Assembly (NCBI RefSeq): GCF_000284595.1
Contig: NC_017671.1
Location: 4,249,001-4,313,000 of the forward strand
Source: Stenotrophomonas maltophilia D457
GTDB taxonomy: Bacteria; Pseudomonadota; Gammaproteobacteria; Xanthomonadales; Xanthomonadaceae
Direction of reading: 5' to 3'
DNA: 64,000 nt
The notes below the pieces were generated by a model. The model did not search any database. It worked only from the letters and a program-made list of their open reading frames with translations, and was not told the DNA's origin. Positions 16,293 through 23,182 of the stretch are shown here, piece after piece (position 1 is the stretch's first letter; every line of letters starts with the position of its first letter). The position numbers and the translations under genes are program-made.

Positions 16293-17058
16293 TTGGCAGC
16301 GCGCGCACGTAGGACGACTTGCCGTCCTTCTTCAGCTCGAACAGGCCGATCGCCGCCAGCAGATCGCTGAGTTTGCCGTAGCCATAGTTGCGCGGATCGA
16401 ACGAGGCCTGGTTGCCGATCTGGCTGCCGACCGGCCCCAGGTGCGACCAGCCATCCTCGCCCTCGGCCGAGGACACCGCGCGGCGCAGCATCTTCACCAG
16501 CCGGGTGTCGCTGCGCATCTCCGCCCCGCTCTTGCGCGGGCGTGCATCATCATTGGCGACGGGCTCGTTCGATGCCTGTTCGCTCGATGCCTGCTCGGCA
16601 TCCGGCACGCTGGCGTGGGTCTGGCCCAGCGCTTCCAGGTAGGTGAACTTCGAGCACGCGTTGACGAACGGTTCCGGCGTCTTCTTTTCGCCGAAGCCAT
16701 ACACCTTCACGCCGTCGGTCAGCAGGCGCATCACCATCGGGGTGAAATCGGCATCGCTCGACACGATGGCGAAGCCATCAAGGTTGCGCGCGTACAGCAG
16801 GTCCATGGCATCGATCACCATCGCCATGTCCGACGCATTCTTGCCCTTGCTGTAGGCGAACTGCTGGATCGGGCGGATCGCGTATTCGTGCAGCACCGCT
16901 TCCCAGCCCTTCAACCGCGGGCTCTTCCAGTTGCCGTAGGCACGGCGCACGTTGGCCACGCCATAGCGGGCGACTTCGGCCAGGACCTCGTCGATCTTCG
17001 AGGCCGGCGCATTGTCGGCATCGATCAACAGGGCGATGCGCTTTTCCGGTTCGCTCAT
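16279..17058 (-). CDS. NYN domain - OST-HTH/LOTUS domain protein
   Basis: 259 aa from the ATG giving MSEPEKRIALLIDADNAPAS. The N-terminal NYN/PIN-like nuclease fold shows acidic positions in LLIDADN, GKNASDMAMVIDAMDLL and IVSSDADFTPMV, the last two being typical metal-binding motifs. The C-terminal part (about 190-255: LVKMLRRAV... GWSHLGPVG... YGKLSDLLAAIGLFEL) is an OST-HTH/LOTUS domain, associated with RNA binding. It is probably an RNase. The stop TAG lies inside a SMAG repeat duplication. A much longer upstream reading frame is open but reads through the promoter region of ndh. Confidence 0.88.
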   Translation of the reverse strand: MSEPEKRIALLIDADNAPASKIDEVLAEVARYGVANVRRAYGNWKSPRLKGWEAVLHEYAIRPIQQFAYSKGKNASDMAMVIDAMDLLYARNLDGFAIVSSDADFTPMVMRLLTDGVKVYGFGEKKTPEPFVNACSKFTYLEALGQTHASVPDAEQASSEQASNEPVANDDARPRKSGAEMRSDTRLVKMLRRAVSSAEGEDGWSHLGPVGSQIGNQASFDPRNYGYGKLSDLLAAIGLFELKKDGKSSYVRALPKKNR

Positions 17059-17181
17059 GGATTCCTCGCGGACGGTTGCCTGAACCCGAGTATCGCCGAT
17101 CCACCCAGGCGCTGACGTGACAGGTGGCCGCCGTGCGAAGATGCCAGGCGCTTCCCCCAATGCCCCCACTGGAGTGAGTCG

Positions 17182-18462
17182 ATGAGTCGCGAGCGCGTTC
17201 CCCACCTGGTCGTTGTCGGCGGCGGTTTTGCCGGTCTCTGGGCCACCCGTGCCCTGGCCCGCGAGCGCATACGCATCACCCTGGTCGACCGCCGCAACCA
17301 TCACCTGTTCCAGCCGCTGCTGTACCAGGTGGCCACCGCCGGCCTGTCCGCGCCGGATATCGCCGCACCGCTGCGCCACATCCTCGGCCACCAGCGCAAC
17401 GTGGAAGTCCGCCTCGGCGAAGTGGTCGCCATCGACAAGCAGGCACGGCAGATCGGCATGGCCGATGGCAGCACGCTGGACTACGACAGCCTGCTGCTGG
17501 CCACCGGCGCTACCCACGCCTACTTCGGCAACGACCAGTGGGCCGATGATGCCCCTGGCCTGAAAACGCTGGACGATGCCATTGCACTGCGCCGCAAGCT
17601 GCTGCTGGCGTTCGAACGCGCCGAGGCCGAACCGGACCCGGCCAGGAAGGCGGCGTGGCTGAGTTTCGCCATCGTCGGTGGTGGTCCCACCGGCGTCGAA
17701 CTGGCCGGCACGCTGGCCGAGATCGCGCGCCACACGCTGCGCAACGAATTCCGCCACATCGATCCGGCCAGCGCCAAGGTGCGGCTGGTCGAGGCTGGGC
17801 CGCGCGTGCTGTCCTCGTTCCCGGAAGTGCTTTCGCTGAAGGCGCGCCGCCAGCTGGAAAAGCTGGGCGTGGAAGTGCTGACCGGTACCCCGGTGAGCGA
17901 CATCGACAGCCAGGGCTTCAAGCTCGGTGAGCAGTTCGTGCCGGCCCGCACCGTGGTCTGGGCCGCCGGCGTGGCCGCTTCACCACTGGCGCGCACGCTG
18001 GACGTGCCGCTGGACCGCGCCGGCCGCGTGCAGGTGCAGCCGGACCTGACCCTGCCCGATCACCCGGAGCTGTTCGTGGCCGGGGACCTGGCCGCACTGA
18101 GCCAGGCCGACGGCAAGCCGGTTCCCGGCGTGGCGCCCGCGGCCAAGCAGATGGGCAAGTACGTGGCCGAGGTGGTCCGTGCACGCCTGCACGGCAAGCC
18201 CGAGCCCGGTCCGTTCAAGTACGCCGACTACGGCAACCTGGCCACCATTGGCCGCATGGCCGCGATCGTGCACCTGGGCCGGCTGCAGCTCTCCGGCGTG
18301 CTGGCCTGGTGGTTCTGGCTGGCCGCGCACGTGTTCTTCCTGATCGGCTTCCGCAACCGCATCGTGGTGCTGCTGAACTGGGCGGTCGCGTACTGGAGCT
18401 ACCAGCGCAGTGCGCGCATCATCTTCGGTGATGATCAGGACGACCGGCGGCCGAAGCGGTAA
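17182..18462 (+). CDS. ndh: Type II NADH:quinone oxidoreductase
   Basis: 426 aa; FAD-dependent, non-proton-pumping transfer of electrons from NADH to the quinone pool at the inner membrane. Seen: FAD-binding VVVGGGFAGLWA at the N-terminus, NAD-binding AIVGGGPTGVELAG at about 165, the second FAD motif LFVAGDLAAL, and the quinone-site region AAKQMGKY. The C-terminal amphipathic/hydrophobic stretch (VLAWWFWLAAHVFFLIGF) anchors it. GGAGTGAG precedes the ATG. A GGGGTC inverted repeat follows. Confidence 0.95.
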   Translation: MSRERVPHLVVVGGGFAGLWATRALARERIRITLVDRRNHHLFQPLLYQVATAGLSAPDIAAPLRHILGHQRNVEVRLGEVVAIDKQARQIGMADGSTLDYDSLLLATGATHAYFGNDQWADDAPGLKTLDDAIALRRKLLLAFERAEAEPDPARKAAWLSFAIVGGGPTGVELAGTLAEIARHTLRNEFRHIDPASAKVRLVEAGPRVLSSFPEVLSLKARRQLEKLGVEVLTGTPVSDIDSQGFKLGEQFVPARTVVWAAGVAASPLARTLDVPLDRAGRVQVQPDLTLPDHPELFVAGDLAALSQADGKPVPGVAPAAKQMGKYVAEVVRARLHGKPEPGPFKYADYGNLATIGRMAAIVHLGRLQLSGVLAWWFWLAAHVFFLIGFRNRIVVLLNWAVAYWSYQRSARIIFGDDQDDRRPKR

Positions 18463-18476
18463 GGCCGCACGCAACA

Positions 18477-18515
18477 GGGGTCGGATCCCTTTCCGCGGGA
18501 AAGGGCTCTGACCCC
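18477..18515. repeat. GGGGTC inverted repeat / putative terminator
   Basis: GGGGTCGGATCCCTTTCC pairs with GGAAAGGGCTCTGACCCC. It lies 14 nt after ndh and belongs to the same family as 7557 and 15430, with a different inner stem. Confidence 0.85.
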
Positions 18516-18535
18516 GTCAACAAACATGGAGCGCC

Positions 18536-18558
18536 ATCCACGCATGGCGTGGATCTAC
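18536..18558. repeat. ATCCACGC palindrome overlapping a stop codon
   Basis: ATCCACGC ATG GCGTGGATCTAC; the terminal CTAC supplies the TAG stop of the minus-strand gene 18555-19010. Confidence 0.75.
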
Positions 18559-19010
18559 CGGTTCATCTGGCCACCGGGCACCCGCCGTTTCGACCAGGTC
18601 CGGCAGAAGTCCTCCTTCCTCGCGGTGTCCGCAATCTGCGCGGTACTCCAATGCCGGGTGATCCAGATCGCCAACCCGGTGCTGCTGAGATGCCAGCGCA
18701 GCATGCCGCGCCGAGGTTGCCGCCACAGGTGGCGCCGGGCAATCCAGAAGGCCTCCCGCTCCACTTCAGGCACCTTGTTCTTCATCCCGTCCTTGTCGAA
18801 GAACTGGGCGGTGAAGCGCCAGGGGTTCATCGGCTGGTATCCCGCCCGTGGCTCACCGCTGCACGCAGCCACACCACTGGGCGCGCGGTCGGCCGGCTTC
18901 GGCCGACCGTCCACCAATGCCAGCCCGAGCAGATACAGCAGGCCAGGCAGCAGCGCGATGCCGGCGACCAGCACGACGACGGAGATCCATGCGTTGCCGG
19001 CGGCACGCAT
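18555..19010 (-). CDS. Hypothetical protein with one N-terminal TM helix
   Basis: 151 aa, not recognised. An N-terminal hydrophobic helix (ISVVVLVAGIALLPGLLYLLG) precedes a basic, Trp-rich soluble part (FWIARRHLWRQPRRGMLRWH; GLAIWITRHWSTAQIAD). It starts 3 nt after the stop of the frameshifted gene 19014-19444 and probably shares its transcript. Its last codons and TAG lie in a palindromic repeat. Confidence 0.6.
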   Translation of the reverse strand: MRAAGNAWISVVVLVAGIALLPGLLYLLGLALVDGRPKPADRAPSGVAACSGEPRAGYQPMNPWRFTAQFFDKDGMKNKVPEVEREAFWIARRHLWRQPRRGMLRWHLSSTGLAIWITRHWSTAQIADTARKEDFCRTWSKRRVPGGQMNR

Positions 19011-19013
19011 CGC

Positions 19014-19444
19014 TCACTGCGCCTTCGGCTTCGGGTACCACAGTGCGTTGACGATGACCCAGCGCTGGTCGAAACGCCCCATGTGGAAGTAGTCGACGAA
19101 CCACGGGGTTTCCAGCCGCACCGAGGCCGCGTTGCCGGTCACGTCCAGCACCGTGCAGCGGCGATCCCATTGATCCTTCGGGTCTTCAGCGCGCCCTGTT
19201 TCGTCAACGAGACCAGCTCTTCCTTCGACATCCGGCGCAGGCCCAGGCGCTCGTCGGGTGTATCGCCGAGCACAGCGCGCTTGGCCAGGTCCGGATGCAG
19301 GGAACGGGCGACGCGCTGCGGGTCGGCCTCCAGCTGGCCATCGACGTAGTCGTGGCAGGTGGCTTCGATGTCCGCGATCGTGGCGGGGTCGGCGGCAGGG
19401 CTCGTTGCTGCGGAAAGCGCGAACAGCAGGGCAATCGTGGACAT
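19014..19444 (-). pseudogene. Frameshifted NTF2-like / lumazine-binding-like secreted protein
   Basis: The first frame starts MSTIALLFALSAATSPA (signal peptide) and runs to LVSLTKQGALK, then hits a stop at 19139. A second frame carries the expected continuation (RAEDPKDQWDRRCTVLDVTG... FVDYFHMGRFDQRWVIVNAL) to TGA 19014. Joining them at the GCGCCCTG tract (about 19191-19198) would restore a protein of about 143 aa of the NTF2-like / putative lumazine-binding type; the shift fits loss of a single base. It is either a real disruption or a sequencing error. Confidence 0.75.
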
Positions 19445-19496
19445 CCGGGTCTCCGGCTCTGGGCGCGGGCGGATCATCGCATGGGCCGAACGGCCC

Positions 19497-19519
19497 ATCC
19501 ACGCATGACGTGGATCTAC
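19497..19519. repeat. ATCCACGC palindrome
   Basis: ATCCACGC ATG ACGTGGATCTAC, directly followed by a GTAGAGCCGAGC dimer. Confidence 0.75.
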
Positions 19520-19520
19520 T

Positions 19521-19592
19521 GTAGAGCCGAGCCCATGCTCGGCTCCCGCATCGGGCAGACGGAACAACAGCCGAGCGTGGGCTCGGCTCTAC
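19521..19592. repeat. GTAGAGCCGAGC-type REP dimer
   Basis: GTAGAGCCGAGCCCATGCTC and an inverted copy ending GGCTCGGCTCTAC. The CTAC end provides the stop codon of the GIY-YIG gene. Confidence 0.85.
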
Positions 19593-19864
19593 AGAAGCGC
19601 AGGATCCGTTGCCTGCAGCCAGGCCAGCTTGCGTTCGCGGGGCTGCTGCTTGAGTTGCCACTCGGCCCGCGAGGCGGCGGCCCGGTCCGGGTATTCGCGC
19701 ACGGCCAGCACGCGCAGCGGCGGCCGGGCCCGGGTGTAGCGCGCGCCCTTGCCGGCCTGGTGGGCGGCGAAACGCGCCTCCACATCGGTGCTGATGCCGG
19801 CGTAATAGCTGCCATCGCGGCATTCGAGCAGGTACAGGAACCACGGGCGGAGGGATGGGGCCAT
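19589..19864 (-). CDS. GIY-YIG nuclease family protein
   Basis: 91 aa, UPF0213/YhbQ size class. Single GIY-YIG domain: WFLYLLECRDGSYYAGIST (the variant tripeptides are LYL and YAG), then VEARFAAHQAGKGARYT with the conserved Arg, and a Glu in RAEWQLKQ. Start ATG 19862-19864 gives MAPSLRPWFLYLLE. The actual cellular substrate of this family is unclear. It is divergent from the glycine-riboswitch transcript, and its TAG is the end of a REP. Confidence 0.88.
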   Translation of the reverse strand: MAPSLRPWFLYLLECRDGSYYAGISTDVEARFAAHQAGKGARYTRARPPLRVLAVREYPDRAAASRAEWQLKQQPRERKLAWLQATDPALL

Positions 19865-19896
19865 GCCTGGATTATGCCGTGCTGCACTGCAGCGGA

Positions 19897-19902
19897 TATA
19901 CT
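19897..19902 (+). promoter_or_regulatory. -10 box for riboswitch transcript
   Basis: TATACT lies about 12 nt before the first aptamer strand, so transcription would start at about 19909. No convincing -35 hexamer is visible at the proper spacing. Confidence 0.5.
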
Positions 19903-19911
19903 GGCGCCCGA

Positions 19912-20111
19912 ATGCAGGAGAGAGGCGCCGCGCTGGCGCCCGCCGAAGGCGCAGGCTCCCATGATCGCTCAGGCCGGTGGGCTGGAATCCCACCAACCAT
20001 GCATTCGACTCGCCGAGCTGGAGAGAGGTCACCGGGCATGCCCGGGGCGATCCGCCGAAGGGGCACGCGGCCCATGCCGCTGAACTCTCAGGCAAAAGGA
20101 CAGCGGGAGCG
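19912..20111 (+). ncRNA. Tandem glycine riboswitch
   Basis: Two aptamers follow one another. The first has GCAGGAGAGA, then GCCGAAGGCGCAGGCTCCC and CGCTCAGGCC. The second has GCTGGAGAGAGGTC, CCGCCGAAGGGGCA and the classic CTCTCAGGCAAAAGGACAGC. The linker between the two aptamers is short, as in cooperative tandem glycine riboswitches. It precedes the TRIC-family gene at 20196. There is no obvious terminator between the aptamers and the gene, so the switch may act on translation or on a weaker expression platform. Confidence 0.92.
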
Positions 20112-20195
20112 GCACCGGTCATCGTCATCCCGTCATTGCGCAGGCAGTGGCGGTGGTCGCGCATGGCCGGCCCCACCGCGCCCGGAGCCTGTCCC

Positions 20196-20813
20196 ATGCT
20201 GCTGTCCATCATCTACCTGATCGCCATTTCCGCCGAAGCCATGACCGGCGCACTGTCCGCCGGCCGCCGCCGCATGGACCTGTTCGGCGTGGTCATGATC
20301 GCCTGCGTCACCGCCCTCGGTGGCGGCTCGCTGCGCGACATCCTGCTCGGCCACTATCCGCTGGGCTGGGTGAAGCATCCCGAGTACCTGGGCTTCACCG
20401 TATGCGCGGCGCTGATCGCCACCTGGGTGGCGCGCTGGATGCACCACTTCCGCCGCACCTTCCTCGTGCTCGATGGCCTGGGCCTGATCGCCTTCACCCT
20501 GATCGGCTGCTCGATCGCGCGCGAAGCCGGCCATGCAATGCCGATCGTGCTGATCGCCGGCATGCTGACCGGCGCGTTCGGCGGGGTGCTGCGCGACATC
20601 CTCTGCAACGAGGTGCCACTCATCTTCCAGAAGGAGCTGTACGCGATCATCGCGCTGCTGACCGGCGCGGCCTATCTGTTGCTGCTGCACTGGGGCGTGG
20701 CCGATGCCACCGCGATCCTGTGCTGCCTCGGCGGCGGCTTCGCGTTGCGCCTGCTGGCGATCCACTACCGCTGGGAAATGCCGAAGTTCGTGTACCACGA
20801 CGAAGTGCATTGA
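20196..20813 (+). CDS. TRIC/UPF0126 family membrane channel or transporter (YadS/YicG-like)
   Basis: 205 aa with about seven TM helices in two similar halves, each carrying a GGGxxRDI/LL motif (LGGGSLRDILLGHYP and FGGVLRDILCNEVP), the signature of the UPF0126/TRIC family. Homologues are described as trimeric channels, and some bacterial members as glycine transporters. The upstream glycine riboswitch strongly suggests that the substrate is glycine or that the gene is induced by it (inference). ATG 20196 was chosen because MLLSIIYLIAISAEAMTG begins the first helix. Confidence 0.92.
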   Translation: MLLSIIYLIAISAEAMTGALSAGRRRMDLFGVVMIACVTALGGGSLRDILLGHYPLGWVKHPEYLGFTVCAALIATWVARWMHHFRRTFLVLDGLGLIAFTLIGCSIAREAGHAMPIVLIAGMLTGAFGGVLRDILCNEVPLIFQKELYAIIALLTGAAYLLLLHWGVADATAILCCLGGGFALRLLAIHYRWEMPKFVYHDEVH

Positions 20814-20821
20814 GCCTCTTC

Positions 20822-20901
20822 GTAAAGTCGAGCCATGCTCGACTGCTCTTTGCAGGAAACCAACGCGCTTCGCGCGCAGGTCGGGCATGGCTCGACGCTA
20901 C
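20822..20901. repeat. GTCGAGCC-type REP dimer
   Basis: GTAAAGTCGAGCCATGCTCG and an inverted copy CGGGCATGGCTCGACGCTAC, located after the TRIC gene. The rest of the gap to 21075 shows no gene or recognisable signal that I can support. Confidence 0.8.
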
Positions 20902-21075
20902 AGGAAGCGGTATCACCACCCCGGCGATGTACCTGGCGCTGTCGCTCATGCGCAGCGCCAGGCGCATCGCCGGTGCAGATGGGCCGGCCTCCAACTCCGA
21001 CCGGCCCTGATCGCGGCCGCACCCCCGCAGGCGCTGGCCGCCATCCACACACGTGCCGCACTCAGGCGGCTTCGA

Positions 21076-22149
21076 TCAGGCTGCTTCGGACACCTTCACG
21101 TCGCGACGGGCGCGCACGGCCGCAGCCAGACGCTCCAGCACCGTCACGGTGGTGTCCCAGTCGATGCAGCCATCGGTGATGCTCTGCCCGTAAACCAGCG
21201 GCTGGCCTTCCACCAGTTCCTGGCGGCCACCGACCAGATGGCTCTCGATCATCACGCCAACGATGCGCTGTTCGCCGTCTTCCAGCTGAACAGCGATGTC
21301 CTCGATCACCTTCGGCTGGTTCTCGGGGTTTTTCAGGCTGTTGGCGTGGCTGGCGTCGATCATCAGGCGCGTCGGCAGCTTGGCCTTGGCCAGCACCTGG
21401 CAGGCGTCGGCGACGCTGCCGGCGTCGTAGTTCGGCTGCTTGCCGCCACGCAGGATCACATGGCAATCCGGATTGCCGGTGGTCGACACGATGGCGGTGC
21501 CGCCCTGCTTGGTGACCGACAGGAAGTGATGCGGATTGGACGCCGCACCCACCGCGTCAGCGGCGATCTTGACGTTGCCATCGGTGCCGTTCTTGAAGCC
21601 GACCGGGCACGACAGCCCCGAGGCCAGCTCACGATGCACCTGGCTTTCGGTGGTACGCGCGCCGATCGCGCCCCACGCCACCAGGTCGGCGATGTACTGC
21701 GGCGAGATCACATCGAGGAATTCGACACCGGCCGGCAGGCCGAGCTTGTTGATGTCGCGCAGCAGGCCGCGGGCAATGCGCAGGCCCTTGTCGATCCTGA
21801 AGCTGCCGTCCAGGTCCGGGTCGTTGATCAGGCCCTTCCAGCCCACCGTGGTGCGCGGCTTCTCGAAGTACACACGCATGACGATTTCCAGTTCGCCGGC
21901 CAGCGCGTCGTGCAGCGGCTTCAGGCGCTGGGCGTATTCGATGGCGGCCTTCGGGTCGTGGATCGAGCACGGGCCCACCACCACTGCCAGGCGGTCGTCA
22001 CGGCCGTGCAGGATCTGGTGCAGGGCCGCGCGCGAGGCGCTGACGGTGTCGGAGGCTTCATCGTCACAGGGCAGCATCGCCAGCAGTTGGGCAGGCGGTG
22101 TCAGCGGTTCGATGGTGCGGATGCGCAGGTCGTCGGTGTGCGGGGGCAT
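21076..22149 (-). CDS. 3-deoxy-7-phosphoheptulonate (DAHP) synthase, class I
   Basis: 357 aa, AroF/AroG/AroH type; condenses PEP and erythrose 4-phosphate as the first step of the shikimate pathway. Family motifs: RLAVVVGPCSIHDPKAA, MRVYFEKPRTTVGWKGLINDP (quoted in part), HVILRGGKQPNYD and DASHANS (metal and substrate residues). The length matches E. coli AroG (about 350). Which aromatic amino acid inhibits the enzyme cannot be told here. The 5' leader has an aromatic-rich peptide and terminator (separate entries), so expression is probably attenuated by aromatic amino acid supply. Start is ATG 22147-22149. Confidence 0.95.
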   Translation of the reverse strand: MPPHTDDLRIRTIEPLTPPAQLLAMLPCDDEASDTVSASRAALHQILHGRDDRLAVVVGPCSIHDPKAAIEYAQRLKPLHDALAGELEIVMRVYFEKPRTTVGWKGLINDPDLDGSFRIDKGLRIARGLLRDINKLGLPAGVEFLDVISPQYIADLVAWGAIGARTTESQVHRELASGLSCPVGFKNGTDGNVKIAADAVGAASNPHHFLSVTKQGGTAIVSTTGNPDCHVILRGGKQPNYDAGSVADACQVLAKAKLPTRLMIDASHANSLKNPENQPKVIEDIAVQLEDGEQRIVGVMIESHLVGGRQELVEGQPLVYGQSITDGCIDWDTTVTVLERLAAAVRARRDVKVSEAA

Positions 22150-22194
22150 TGCAGGAGATCTCCGGAACGTTGGGGTCCCCAGCGTGGCGGCATG

Positions 22195-22224
22195 AAAAAA
22201 GCCGCCAGGTTCGCTGGCGGCTTT
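22195..22224 (-). terminator. Attenuator terminator before DAHP synthase
   Basis: On the minus strand AAAGCCGCCAG, a 5-nt loop and CTGGCGGC lead directly into TTTTTT. It lies between the leader peptide stop (22248) and the DAHP synthase start (22149), exactly where an attenuator should be. Confidence 0.85.
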
Positions 22225-22247
22225 CGGGAATGCGTCTGAAGCTTTCT

Positions 22248-22325
22248 TCAGGGTGAGCGCAGTCCTTCCTCCGCCAGTGGCTTCGGAAAGTAATACCAGT
22301 AAAAGCGGGTGGCGGCTGCGTTCAT
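22248..22325 (-). CDS. Aromatic-rich leader peptide of DAHP synthase
   Basis: 25 codons from ATG to TGA: MNAAATRFYWYYFPKPLAEE followed by GLRSP. Residues 8-13 are Phe-Tyr-Trp-Tyr-Tyr-Phe, six aromatic residues in a row, covering all three products of the shikimate pathway. It ends 23 nt before a strong intrinsic terminator stem. This is the standard layout of a leader peptide whose ribosome stalling, when Phe, Tyr or Trp is scarce, prevents terminator formation. No strong Shine-Dalgarno is visible before its ATG. Confidence 0.85.
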   Translation of the reverse strand: MNAAATRFYWYYFPKPLAEEGLRSP

Positions 22326-22333
22326 GGGGTGTA

Positions 22334-22361
22334 TTGATAGCACAGCTTTTGCGCAGTGCAA
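22334..22361 (-). promoter_or_regulatory. Promoter of the DAHP synthase leader
   Basis: On the minus strand TTGCAC (-35, 22361-22356) and TATCAA (-10, 22339-22334) are 16 nt apart, placing the transcript start just upstream of the leader peptide. Confidence 0.55.
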
Positions 22362-22443
22362 AATGTTTCATCCGCAACCGCGGGTGCGGTTCAGCGAGGC
22401 GCGCGCCGGCGCTGCCCACGCGGCAGCAGCCACGCAAAGCTGC

Positions 22444-22707
22444 TCATTTGCCATGCACTTCCACGTCCAGCAACAGGCCTTCGTGGATGTCGGCCCAGCG
22501 CTCCAGCACGCGGTCCAGCTCCTGCCTGGCCTCGTCCAGCTGCTCGGGATTGAGCAGGGAACGGGTGGTGTAGAGGTCGGAGACCAACCGCCGCAGGGCC
22601 GCCTCCGGGATGGCCACCGACGGCCCTTCCCGCCCCGGCAACTGCAATGCCGGGCTGTCGCCAAGCGGGCCGAACAGCGTGACCTGGAGCGTGCTCTGCA
22701 TGATCAA
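22444..22707 (-). CDS. Hypothetical protein
   Basis: 87 aa (85 from the second ATG, giving MQSTLQVTLFGPLG). Not recognised. It is acidic, with a helical C-terminal half (LNPEQLDEARQELDRVLERW), without signal peptide or TM segment. It sits just upstream of, and on the same strand as, the DAHP synthase leader promoter. Codon use looks like that of its neighbours, so it is probably real. Confidence 0.55.
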   Translation of the reverse strand: MIMQSTLQVTLFGPLGDSPALQLPGREGPSVAIPEAALRRLVSDLYTTRSLLNPEQLDEARQELDRVLERWADIHEGLLLDVEVHGK

Positions 22708-22791
22708 CTTCCCTGCGGATGGACATGGGCAATGTCCTGTTTACCGCGTCCGGGTGACAGGCGCATGTGCCATGCGCGTCCGGAGACGCTG

Positions 22792-23130
22792 CTACAAGGC
22801 GGCCAGGTCGGCAAGGTGCTGCCCCATCCCATCGTCTGCGCCGACGGCGTTGATGGTGGCGAAGTACTGATGCCAACCGGTGGCGGCAATGCCGGCCACC
22901 AGCGCATCGGCGTCCGCGCGGCTTGCACAGCGCCAGACCGCATAGAACTGCTCATCGCTGCCGTGCTGTACGCCCCTGGCAATGCGGCCCATCGCCAGCG
23001 GTGTGATGCGGACCGGATCGAACTGCTGCATGCCTGCACCGATACGGGCGAAGAAGGCATTCCGCTGCTCGGGCTGGAGCGTGGTCCAGGCGGGGGTGGC
23101 GGTATAGAGCTCGATGAAGGTGTGCGACAT
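22792..23130 (-). CDS. Hypothetical small protein (DUF6616-like)
   Basis: 112 aa, MSHTFIELYTATPAWTTLQP... It looks like a dimeric alpha/beta barrel type protein (pattern FIELYT...W, ARIGAGMQ, YAVWRCASRADADALVAGI, WHQYFATINAVG). I recall a DUF6616 family with such an opening, but this is not verified. Neighbours give no functional clue. Confidence 0.55.
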   Translation of the reverse strand: MSHTFIELYTATPAWTTLQPEQRNAFFARIGAGMQQFDPVRITPLAMGRIARGVQHGSDEQFYAVWRCASRADADALVAGIAATGWHQYFATINAVGADDGMGQHLADLAAL

Positions 23131-23158
23131 GCTGCTTCTTCCTTGAAGGTTTGGGGGG

Positions 23159-23182
23159 TTGCCGGCCAGCGGCCGGCACTAC
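23159..23182. repeat. Single SMAG unit overlapping a stop codon
   Basis: TTGCCGGCCAGCGGCCGGCA followed by CTAC. The CTAC contains the TAG stop of the AlkC-like gene. Confidence 0.85.

Noticed and set aside
16279..17757. 492-aa form of the NYN protein with a long N-terminal extension
   Set aside because: The extra 233 residues overlap ndh on the other strand and are low-quality; the conserved NYN start is at 17058.
19014..19844. Continuous 276-aa minus-strand ORF through the repeats
   Set aside because: Its upstream half runs through palindromic repeats and the GIY-YIG gene on the same strand in another frame; only the C-terminal part belongs to the frameshifted NTF2-like gene.
20927..21010. 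27-aa ORF MYLALSLMRSARRIAGADGP...
   Set aside because: No ribosome binding site, no conservation evidence, and located in repeat-flanked spacer DNA.
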